From Thinopyrum elongatum (lineage: Eukaryota > Streptophyta > Magnoliopsida > Poales > Poaceae): a stretch of 64,000 bases of DNA. The notes under the pieces are model-generated. The model saw only the letters and a program-made list of their open reading frames with translations, did not search any database and had not been told where the DNA came from. Made by a program: the position numbers and the translations under genes. The first letter of the stretch is position 1; every line of letters begins with the position of its first letter. The stretch spans positions 9,691,570 through 9,755,569 of the forward strand of contig CM022301.1 of the NCBI GenBank assembly GCA_011799875.1. The letters run 5' to 3'. Below, in pieces: positions 1 through 9,551 of the stretch.

Positions 1-177
1 GATACTATTTGTTCAAATAAAATAAGAATTATTCAGATCTGACGAAATTACAAATGACATAACTGAAATAAGTAAAAAAAAAAAATCTATGCCGACGGTT
101 ACACCGTCGGCATACCTGCCACCTTATCCACTGGATCGGCCGGCCCATCCCCACTCACCCCGACCACTCGTTCCACG

Positions 178-600
178 CGCGCCCGCCCGCTCGATCTCCC
201 CCGCCGCCGCCCCCCGTCCCCTTCTGCGCCGCCGCCCCCGCCCGGTCCCCGCCCCGCACCGCTCGGCCCCGTCCCCGCCCTTCACCGCGCCGCACCGCCG
301 CCGGCCGTCCCCGCCCCGCACCGCCGCCGGCCGTCCCCGCCCCGCACCGCCGCCGGCCGTCCCCGCGCCGCACCGCCGCCGGCCGTCCCCGCCACGCAGC
401 GCTGCCGGCCGTCACCGCCCGCCCCGCAGTGCCGCCGGCCGTCCCCGTCCCCGCACCGGCCGGGTCGTCCCCGCCCCCTTCCCGGCCCCGTCGTCCCCGC
501 TCCCTTCCCACCCCGCAGCTGCTGGTGAGCTGGCCGCGGCCGTGGCTCCGGCGGTCCGGCACCCCCTTGCCGGCCCTCTGCTGCTGGTGAGCACCGGCTC
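178..600. repeat. CCG-rich leader with a 26-bp minisatellite
   Basis: This is a very GC-rich block between the left subterminal motif of element A and its genes. From about 300 to 440 a unit of the form ccgtccccgccccgcaccgc plus gccgg (about 26 bp) repeats five to six times with drift. Long open frames across it on both strands are a by-product of base composition (proline/arginine runs) and are not called as genes. It is probably the promoter/5' leader of the transposon transcript. Confidence 0.75.
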
Positions 601-659
601 CGGCGGTCCGGCGTCCTCTGCTGTTATTTTTTTTTAGCTTTTTACCTACTATTAGTGCT

Positions 660-1370
660 GGGATAATAAGTCAATTTGATATATACCTACTGTTAATCCT
701 GTTCTTCCTGAATGTCGATTTGGACCTCCTATTAGTCCCAGTAGTTTACTTGCTTGGAGTTTTCATTATGGCTGTCTCCCAATGTACAAATGTACCGAGT
801 TTGGTTACCATGTTAAGATTACTTATATAATGATACATATACTTCCACGGTGATGAGATGATATATATACTTTTCGCACGGTGGATTAGCATTCTTTGTT
901 GTGTCGCATCTCCGTGATGAGTGGTTTTTTGTTCATGATGGTCTTGCTACAAAATAATGATGACATATTTTTTGACACTTCATGGTCTTGCTAAAAAATA
1001 GTAATTTGAGTAAAAATGGTAACTTGTTCATTAGGCATTGGTCCGTGATCTAAGTTTTTGACACTTGATGATCTAAGTTTTTTTGTCGGTATAATTTACA
1101 GGCTTTGTGGGGTTGCATATCTTTGGAGTCATCGTCGTCGAAGGCATTGGTCCGTGATCTCGTCGCTGTTTGACTACTTCCTCTACAGCCGAGGGTGAGC
1201 TACGAATCCACCTTAACCTTGTACACTCTTTGAATCATGTCACTAGATTTTCTTTTCTCGTCAAGTGGCGTAACCTAGGCGTCTCCCGTCCGAAATGGTT
1301 GCATCGATAAATATGCAAATGCATATTTATCACCGCAGCTTTTTCGGATTGTCCAGCGTTTTCCACGGAC
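660..1370. other. Element A leader, no gene seen
   Basis: AT-rich sequence between the GC-rich block and the inverted repeat. It contains a duplicated phrase (cattggtccgtgatct near 1035 and 1144). I see no coding region. It probably holds 5'UTR and intron sequence of the transposase transcript. Confidence 0.5.
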
Positions 1371-1581
1371 AGCCCGAGGATGTGTAGATTGGGTATGTTC
1401 TCCATGCTCTACCCCGTTTCGAGACAAAATTTCGGCGGCGCCTCCCCGTTGTTCTCCGGAGCACATTCTCTCGGCTATTAGCCAAGACGTGTATCTGGAG
1501 AACAGTGGGGAGGTGCTGCCGAAATTTTGTCTCGGAACGGGGTAGACTGGAGAACGTACTCAATCTACACATCCTCGGGTG
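1371..1581. repeat. Inverted repeat with about 90-nt arms and a 26-nt loop
   Basis: The left arm, about 1371-1464 (starting agcccgaggatgtgtagatt), pairs with the right arm, about 1491-1581 (ending aatctacacatcctcgggt), with scattered mismatches. The shared core is GAGACAAAATTTCGGC and its complement. The loop is about 1465-1490. It lies about 130 bp upstream of the transposase start codon, so a transcript of the element would fold into a long hairpin here. It may be an embedded foldback MITE or a small-RNA source; the sequence alone cannot decide. Confidence 0.85.
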
Positions 1582-1706
1582 GGATTAGGACCCATCTTTA
1601 CCTATTAGAGATGTAGGTGGATTCAACGCGGTAGAAAATGAAAATTTGATGTGATTAATTTAAATGAATCCTTAATTATGTTGTGTGGCTTGCAAAAAAG
1701 CAGAGG

Positions 1707-4700
1707 ATGGCAGATAATCAGTGGATGTACAGTGGCTTTATCCGTCGGAATCGAGTAACACCAGAGTGGATCGCGAAAACCGATGTGTATTTGAAGGAGA
1801 TATTCCGTAGGCCAATGAGAATTATCCCACCATGCCCCTGTGCGAGATGTGCCAGACGTCACCGTAGAAATCAGAAGGACATGACTGAGCACCTTCGCAC
1901 GCACGGATATATGCCAAACTTTGACATGCCGCCGATAAACATAGCCGAGCAGGACCGTGGTAGAGAGGAGGTGATGCGACAACGCATCGATGGATATGAG
2001 GACGACGGGGTCAGGGACATGCTAGATGATGTCATTGTTGCAGAAACGGCAAATGCGACACCTTCAGAGAATGAACTGGAGGAGCCGGAGGCAACCGCAA
2101 AGGCCTTCTTGGAGGTCTTGGCCTCGTCGAAGAAACCTCTTTATGCGGGTGCAAAAATATCTTAGCTGGATGCCATCTCGCAACTGATTGCAGTGAAGGC
2201 TGAGTACGGCTGTAGCCAGAAATGCTTCGAAGCATTCCTGGGAGTATGGGCTAACAGCCTCCCTGAGGGTCATGAACTGCCGAAAAGCATGTACGATACA
2301 AAGAAAATCATGAAGGCACTCTCTATGGATTATGAGAAAATAGATGTTTGCCCAAAGAATTGCCTTTTGTTTAGGCACGAGTATGCGGATGACAAGTACT
2401 GTAGGCAGTGCGGTTCGTCTCGGTACATTGAGGTGGTCGGTGAGGATGGTGAGAAAAAGCAGCTAGCCATCCCCGTTAAGGTTCTTCGGTATCTTGATTT
2501 TATAAAAAGACTGCAGCGCCTTTTCATCACGAAGGAGTCTGCCAAAATGATGAAGTGGCACAAGGAAGGTATAAGGTATAATCCAAAAAAAATCATACAT
2601 CCATCGGAAGGCGAAGCATGGAAGTCGTTCGATGAAGAATACCCCGAGGAAGCAGCCGAGGCTGGGAATGTCAGAATAGCCATATCAGGTGATGGGTTCA
2701 ATCCATATGGTATGTCGTCCAATCCATACAGCTGCTGGCCCGTGTTTGTAATTCCGCTCAATCTTCCTCCCGGTGCCCTAATGCAACGCAAGACCATGTT
2801 CTTGTCGCTCATCATTCCGGGGCCTGAATACCTGGGGAAGCAATTGGGTGTGTTTATGCAGCCGCTGGTGGATGATTTGCACCATTCTTGGTACTTTCCG
2901 AGGTTGACATACGACCGGGATCTGCAGAGAAATTTCTTGATGAAAGTTTGGTTGCACTATTGCATGCATGACTTTCCCGGCTATGCTCTATTCTGCAGAT
3001 GGTGTACAAGTGGGAAGATGCCATGCCCAGTGTGCATGCAGGCTCTGCGAATGATTTGGCTGAGTAAGGGTGGCAAGTATGTAGCCTTTGACCTGCATCG
3101 ACAGTTCCTCCCTCCAGACCATCCAGACAGGGAAGACAAGAAGAACTTCACGAAAGACCGGGTTGTTCATGAAGTAACCGAGATTCCAACATTTTCGGGA
3201 GCAGATGTTCTTGCTCAGCTAAAAGCTCTCAAGCCTAAAGTCAAAGGCAAAGCCAAAGCCAAAGCTAAAGGCTTCGAGGGATATGGTGAGACGCACAACT
3301 GGACTCACATTACCCCCTTCTCGCAGCTTCCCTATTTCAAGGACCTCAAACTTCCTTACAACATAGATGTGATGCACACCGAAAAGAATGTGGCAGAGTC
3401 CCTTTTCCGCACGATCCTCAACATTCGTGATAAGACGAAGGATGAGGTTAAAGCTAGAGCCGATCAACAGAGAATTTGTGATAGACCACGTCTGAACATG
3501 AAGCCTCCCACAGGAGGTCGAAAAAACTGGTTCAAGCCAGATGCTGACTTTGTCCTTAAACCGCCAGAAAAAAAGGAAGTACTTATCTAGCTGAAACAAA
3601 TTTTGAAGTTCACCGATGGTTATGCATCGAATATAAGTAAGGGAGTCAATCTTTCAACGGGCAAAGTGACCGGCCTGAAGAGTCATGACTACCATGTATG
3701 GATTGAGCGGATAATGCCGGTGATGGTTCGAGGCTATGTCCCCGAGCATGTCTGGCGAGTGCTTGCCGAGCTAAGCCATTTCTTCCGCACGCTCTGTGCT
3801 AAAGAAGTAAGTAAAGAGGTGATTGAAAAATTGCATAAGAAGGCACCGGAGTTGATAGTCAACCTAGAGAAGAATCGCTGGCAGTATGGCCCTGAGAGAT
3901 AGAACAAGCATCTCCGACGGAAATGTGGAAACAAAGCTAAGATTGAAGCTTCCATAGCTGAGGCAGTTATCCTAGAGGAGGTGTCAGACCTCAGGACATC
4001 ATACTATCCAGACCACGTTCCCCATCTGCATAACAAGGTGCCTCGATACAATATAGAAGAGCCCAAGTATCAACCCATGCTCCATCTATTCAACGCGCAA
4101 GGTGGGAGGGCTGGGGCCTCAAAATCTTATAACATGCCACGACAAGAGTGGGAGGACCTCATGTTCTATATCTTGCACAACATCAAGGAAGTTGAGGAAG
4201 TGTGGATGAGGTAATACCACTACACCATTCCTTTATGTCTTCCACATCATCATGTTCTATGTTCACTTAGTCCCGGTCTAACACCGCTTTTCTTTTTTTA
4301 GTGATTTCGTTCAAGAGGAATGGACGGGAATGAATCCTTCTACTGAGGCGGAGGCACTTACTCTTCTCTGTCATGGAAACCCTGGACGTAAAAATTTTGT
4401 TGCTTGGTTCATGGAGAAAGTAATTTTCCACACTCCCCTATTAAATACCTAGTTCAACATTTATTAGTTAACCGAACTAATGCACACAGCAATTTCAATT
4501 ATACTTGTAGGGAAAAGATCCGAACATATCTATGGATGATGAATTGAGATGGGTTTCCATGGGTTTTGACCCTGCCGTCATGACATGTAAAAAGTATGAT
4601 GTGAATGGGTATCGCTTCCATACAGAGGAGCACCAGAACAGCCAGCCCGATCCCAAAACTATAAATACCGGAGTGTACACCCCCGGTCAAAATTCAGTAG

Positions 4701-5323
4701 ACTACTACGAAAGGGTACAAAATATATACGAGGTTAAATTCTGCCAGGGGCGCGAGACCCTAAGTTTGCCTGTGTTCAAATGCCGATGGTTCGATCCGCG
4801 GGAGGGGGTAAAACATACGCCTTCCATTGGTTTGGTAGAAGTTAAACCATCAACCGTCTATGCTGGAGCCGATCTCTTCATTGCGGCTACCCAAGCTACA
4901 CAAGTATATTATCTGCCTTACCCATGCCAGAAAGAGTACCTAAAGGGTTGGGAAGTTGTGTTCAAGGTGTCGCCACATGGTAAGCTACCGGACCCGAATG
5001 AAGACGATTACTACAACATTAACCCCATGACATACGAGGGAGTGTTCTATCAAGAGCAACCTGATGATGATGATGTGGTTAGAAACGATGACGCTAGACC
5101 ATTGGGTGATGATGATGTGGATCCAAACGACGACGATGCACGGAATGATGGTGAGACCATTGTCAATGAAAATGACATACTTATGCTAGAAAAGTTAAAC
5201 GAAGACGCTGACGACGAGGAAGAGCCTCCACCTCCGTCAGACAACGAAGATGATATGATTGATAGTGATGATGAGACGGACCGAGAAAGAGGTTACAACA
5301 GTGATGATTCATATGGGTTCTAG
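1707..5323 (+). pseudogene. TNP2-like CACTA transposase of element A, with three in-frame TAG codons
   Basis: One reading frame runs from the ATG at 1707 to a splice donor after 4210, interrupted only by TAG at 2163, 3588 and 3900. Exons continue at 4302-4419 and 4511-5323 with GT/AG borders in the correct phase. Domain order fits the family: an N-terminal transposase-associated Cys/His region (PCARC...H...H within the first 75 residues), the transposase_21 catalytic core (about 2480-3430, including SGDGFNPYG and YNIDVMHTEKNV), the DUF4218 region (about 3600-4000, GLKSHDYHVW), the DUF4216 region (about 4720-4930, FKCRWFDP) and an Asp-rich tail. The normal product would cut and move the element by binding its subterminal repeats. 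The stops make this copy inactive unless they are read through. Confidence 0.9.
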
Positions 5324-5471
5324 CAGATGTACGTTTCAAGTCTTTTTTTTCTATAGTTTAGGAATATGCCTTTTTATGCATTTTTATTAATGTGTTTATT
5401 ATCATGCCTTTTCCTTCATTTCATTAATTTACTAATTGCTTATTCTCTTTCCAATGCAGGTTCGTGGAACA

Positions 5472-7981
5472 TGGGCAAGGGGAAGGCCGACGGCGTGGGT
5501 TTCCTACGCAAGGTCGTCGGCCTGCCTAGTCGGAGTGGTCGAGCACGTAATCCTCCCCCCCGGCTACTTGACGATGACTCCTCACAGGGAGGTCGAGGGA
5601 GAGGTGCCCCTAGAGGAGGAGGGGGCGGGGGGGAGAGCCGCTAGAGGGCGAGGTGGTGGGGGGAGAGCAACTACAGGGGGTCGCGGCCAGAAAGAGCGCA
5701 CCCTCACCGACTTAGGGGTGTTGTCTTCGAGGCCCTCCTCTAGTGAGGTACCCTCCTCTAGTGAGGTACCCTCTGGCGAGGAGGAGGAGGAGGACGAGGA
5801 GGAGGATGAACGGAGGTTCGGGATGGGGCCGAGGAGGAGGTGGAGGAGGAGGCAGGCGAGGAGGAGGAGGAGGAGGAGGTTGGGGAGGGGGAGGCAGGCG
5901 AGGAGGAGGAGGAGGAGAGGAGGTTGGGGAGGGGGAGGCAGGCGAGGAGAGGGTGGTGGCGGGGATGATGGTGGTGGCGGGAATGGGGTTGACAACAAGG
6001 GGTGGCTGCGTGGTAACGCAAAGCTACCAAAGCAGGTTCCGCTACTGAGGAGCAGATGGCTCATTGAGCCCACGGGGAAAGAGTAAGTGCCACTTTATAA
6101 TAATTTCATTATTTTGCTTGTCACATGCTCATTCCGGTTGTTATTTATTTTGCTTGTCACATGCTAATAGTTCATTCTTTTGCAGCAACTGGATATATTC
6201 TAAAGGGGTCCGTATTCCCAACGGCCTCATCACCGTCTTGCTGAAGTTATACTGGCCGGGGTTGTATTGTCCGGATCCAGTCAGGCACCCGGACCGTCGG
6301 GTTTTGGCCACGAGCTGGGACCACTGGGAAGCGGCCCTCCACGCGGACCATGAGACCCATGCCAAGGCCGTGATCACTACTTTCTGGGTGAGTTCTCTTC
6401 AGAAGCACAAGTCCATTCTAGTTTCATGAATGATTTAACTCATGGCTTCTTCCATTCTTGTTTCATGCATGATTGTAGAAATTCTATCGAGTTCTTCCGG
6501 AGCACAGGGCCAGAGCGGACCAGATCGTGCTGCGCCAATGCAAGAAGAAGGCCCGCCAGATGCAGTACGAGGTGCGCTATGTGGCCATCTCGACATACTA
6601 CCACGACTATCTTAGTGTGAAGATGACCAAGGAAGAAGCGCGGAGGATGGGCATTACCTTGGAGAGGGACGAGTACTTGGCGGTAAGTATAAAAGATTTT
6701 TCATTATGCTTTCATTATGCTTTCATTACCTTGTGGTACATTTCACCATTTCGTGTTGACATGCCATTATGCTTTCATTATGTAGGTGTGTCCAAATTGG
6801 TGTTATGGAAAAGACGAGTCCTGGGCGGCATTGGTGGATCTTTGGTGTGATGAGGCTGGAGCCTGGGCGGCTATGAGAATCAAAAACAAGGCTAACCGAG
6901 GGAAGGAGGGAGTACATGCTCAGGGAAACCGAAACCACTATCTCCACAAGGCAGTTAATGTATGACTAACCACATTAAACATTCTTCTTCTTCTATTTAC
7001 CATCACTTTCTTATGTATGACTAACCTCTGTTTGGTGGTGCAGGAGGAGAAACTGAAGCGGCCGCTCTCACACATGCAGGCGTGGGAGATTGCCCATACG
7101 CGGAAGGACCCCAAGCCTGGCGAGCCCAAGTACTACGGCAAGAAGACCGCGGGGAGGAAGAAGGCCTACTCCGAAGGGTATCTGAAGTTACATCCTGACA
7201 CACCTGACCCCATTGCGGCGGATCTGGACGATAGGGTGGTGGTGGGCATGGGGCCGAAGGAGCACGGTCGGGCGGCGGTTCTCGATGCTGTGATCACTCC
7301 TACTATCTCCTACACACAGCTCCGTCGGATCGACCCGAGCCTGAGCCAGCGCACGAGCACGCCAGTGACCAGTGCACAGTCACAGTTCCTCTTTCAGGAG
7401 CGGCAATCTGTAAGTATTTTCCCTCTTATCTTCATTGCTCACTTTATTTTCCGCATTTAGTAGTTTTATGAGTTCCATCATGTCATACCGTAGGCCTACC
7501 TGGAGTACACACGCCAGGAGACCATGGCGTGGCACGAGAGGCTTTATGCATACCATGAGCAGAGGGATCGCCAGATGCAGCACGCTTTTCAGGAAATGGC
7601 GGCCGGCAGGTGTCCTCAGTTGCAACCAGCACAATGTCCTCCAGCACAACCAAGGCTGCTGACCTTTGAGGAGTTTGTGGCACAGAACGCTGGCCCCTCG
7701 CCGGTTAGTTCATCCCCAATCTATTCACCCAAAGCATATCATGCCTTTCAACACAATCATATATCCCGTTAATATGTCTTTTCAACATCCAGGGAACCGA
7801 TGGATCTACCGTTGGCGGTGGTCTTCGCAGCACTCCCGAGTCACGGAGCCCGACCACTCCGATCCACGGAGGCGGAGGCGGAGGCGGTCTTGGCGGTAGC
7901 GCTGCCGCTAGCAGTGACGACCTGGGCTTCGGCGGTCTTGGCGGTGACGACCTCCGCGGTGCTCGACGTCCTGCCGCTTAA
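5472..7981 (+). pseudogene. Second CACTA gene of element A (plant transposase_24 / Ptta-En-Spm type)
   Basis: The gene starts at the ATG at 5472 (MGKGKADGVGFLRKVVG), 150 bp after the transposase stop. Coding exons with clean GT/AG borders can be followed: first exon to 6082, then 6186-6387, 6479-6682, 6786-6959, 7044-7409, 7494-7703 and 7793-7981 (TAA). The core fits the plant transposase_24 family, for example WIEPTGKE-like and KKARQMQYEVRYV-type segments, CPNWCYGKDESWAALVDLW and KPGEPKYYGKKTAGRKKAY. The first exon has a long Gly/Glu/Arg low-complexity stretch and appears shifted in a G run near 5620-5640 and again near 5830-5900, so the full protein is probably not made. In related elements this protein is the accessory DNA-binding partner of the transposase. 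Confidence 0.75.
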
Positions 7982-8294
7982 GCATTTCGGTTACTTGTGT
8001 GCTTATGCTTATGTTTCTTTAGATGACTTGTGTGTGGTGATGATGATCCTTTAGACGACTTGTGTGTGGTGATGATGATCCTTTAGATGACTTGTGTATG
8101 GTGATGATGATCCTTTCGGTTACTTTTGATGGTCCTTTGTGATGATGCTTATGCATATATTGTTGTGACGGTGCCGGATAATACTTAGATGTGTTTTTAT
8201 GTGCATTTCCATCATATATATCTGTTGTATATTTGAATTGAATTGAATTGATCTGAAAACAAACAGAAAAAAGAAAAAAAAATCAAATGCAAAC
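7982..8294. other. 3' region of element A, no gene
   Basis: AT-rich sequence with a short repeated phrase, acttgtgtgtggtgatgatg and variants, at about 8025-8110. It is probably the 3'UTR of the second transposon gene. Confidence 0.5.
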
Positions 8295-8900
8295 TATGCC
8301 GACGGCTAGGCCGTCGGCATAGAGCTGGCGCGAACACCCAGTTGCTGACACGTGGCAGATATGCCGACGGCCTAGCCGTCGGCCTAGTTTGAAACTATGC
8401 CGACGGCTAGGCCGTCGGCATAGCTGCCACGTGTCAGCAACTGGGCACTCCTGGGGCGGGGCTATGCCGACGGCCTAGCCGTCGGCGTAGTTTCGAACTA
8501 CGCCGACGGCTAGGCCGTCGGCATAGCCCCGCCCCCAGGACCAACGGCTGCTCGCCACGTGGCTCGTCTATGCCGACAGTCTAGCCGTCGGCATAGTTTC
8601 AAACTAAGCCGACGGCCGCACCGTCGGCATAGATGGGCTACGTGGCGAGCAGCCGTTGGTCAGCACTTGACGGCGGCCGCCGTTAGGCGGGAACGTTGCC
8701 GACGGCCAGGGCCGTCGGCATAGATGTACGGACACCGTCGGGATAGGTCCTATGCCGACGGCCTTTCTATGCCGACGGCCTCCATGGCTACGCCGACGGA
8801 TATGTTGCCGAAGGCCCTATGCCGACGGGGGCCGTCGGCATAGGCCTGTCCCGACGGCCAATCAGGGCTATGCCGACGGCCCTGGCCGTCGGCATAGGGT
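8295..8900. repeat. Palindromic subterminal repeats of element A
   Basis: At least a dozen copies of tatgccgacggc and its complement occur in alternating orientation. Many are joined into perfect palindromes such as GCCGACGGCTAGGCCGTCGGC. In CACTA elements such subterminal motifs are where the accessory transposase protein binds. Larger arms (gctgacacgtggcagat / gctgccacgtgtcagc and a GCCACGTGGC pair) also face each other, so the whole end can fold into a nested hairpin. Confidence 0.85.
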
Positions 8901-8981
8901 GCGATTCCGGTAGTGTTTTTTACCAGAAACTGTAGGAATTTCCTACTGCATGTACTTTTATTAATCTTTTATAAAGTTTCA

Positions 8982-9242
8982 TACTCCCTCCGTTCCAAAA
9001 TATAGTGCGTATAGATTTTTTAGAAAGTCAAACTTTGCAAACTTTGACCAAGTTTATAGAGAGAACTACTTATATCTACAATATCAAATATATAAAATAT
9101 GAAACTATGTCTTATGACGAATCTAATGATATATGTTTGGCCTTCTAGATGTAAATGTTTTTCTCTACAAACTTGATCAAAGTTGACAAGGTTTGACTTT
9201 TAAAAAAATCTATAGGCACTACATTATGGAACGGAGGGAGTA
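8982..9242. mobile_element. Stowaway-type MITE
   Basis: The element 8984-9240 has inverted ends CTCCCTCCGTTCC / GGAACGGAGGGAG and is flanked by TA at 8982-8983 and 9241-9242, the target duplication of Tc1/mariner-derived Stowaway MITEs. It lies between CACTA element A and the 3' end of the P450 gene. It is non-coding. Confidence 0.95.
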
Positions 9243-9469
9243 GTATTTACAGAAAAGGGAAAAAATGAAAAAGACCAGCTAATGGGTGAATCCACTGATT
9301 TAATGGAAACCAACCAAATGTTTACTAGTGACACACACTATGAAAAGACCATATATAGCCCATCCAAGGGTTACTGAAAATTATTACAATCATAAAAACA
9401 TACAAATACAAGTAATAAGTGATGCACCCATACGAACACAAGCATTCAAGCCGGTGCTCCTCATGCAAA

Positions 9470-9470
<1 letters not shown>

Positions 9471-9546
<76 letters not shown>
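9471..9546. repeat. (TA)n microsatellite in the P450 3' flank
   Basis: About 76 bp of uninterrupted TA dinucleotide. It ends only five bases from the stop codon of the minus-strand P450, so it would form the start of that gene's 3'UTR. Length is probably variable between accessions. Confidence 0.95.
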
Positions 9547-9547
<1 letters not shown>

Positions 9548-9551
9548 CAAG

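Larger units (their letters stand above)
1..8915 (+). mobile_element. CACTA (En/Spm) element A, left end outside the window
   Basis: The right end reads GCGATTCCGGTAGTG and stops at 8915, so on the other strand it begins CACTACCGGAATCGC, a CACTA-type terminus. The 600 bases before it are packed with copies of ATGCCGACGGC and its complement, and a single copy of this motif near 88-115 suggests the left terminal region lies at or just beyond the window start. Inside are two plus-strand genes in the order usual for autonomous CACTA elements: a TNP2-like transposase and a second gene of the plant transposase_24 type. The transposase carries nonsense codons, so this copy is not autonomous. The left terminus and target duplication cannot be seen. 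Confidence 0.9.

Noticed and set aside
89..637. Long open frames on both strands rich in Pro/Arg/Gly
   Set aside because: They follow from CCG-rich base composition and a 26-bp repeat; no domain and no codon pattern of a gene.
2163..3902. TAG readthrough or recoding making a working transposase
   Set aside because: Nothing around the stops suggests programmed readthrough, the same transition appears in unrelated pseudogenes here, and simple decay explains it.
5582..6073. Minus-strand open frame of Ser/Pro/Leu repeats
   Set aside because: Antisense shadow of the Gly/Glu/Arg low-complexity exon of the element A second gene.
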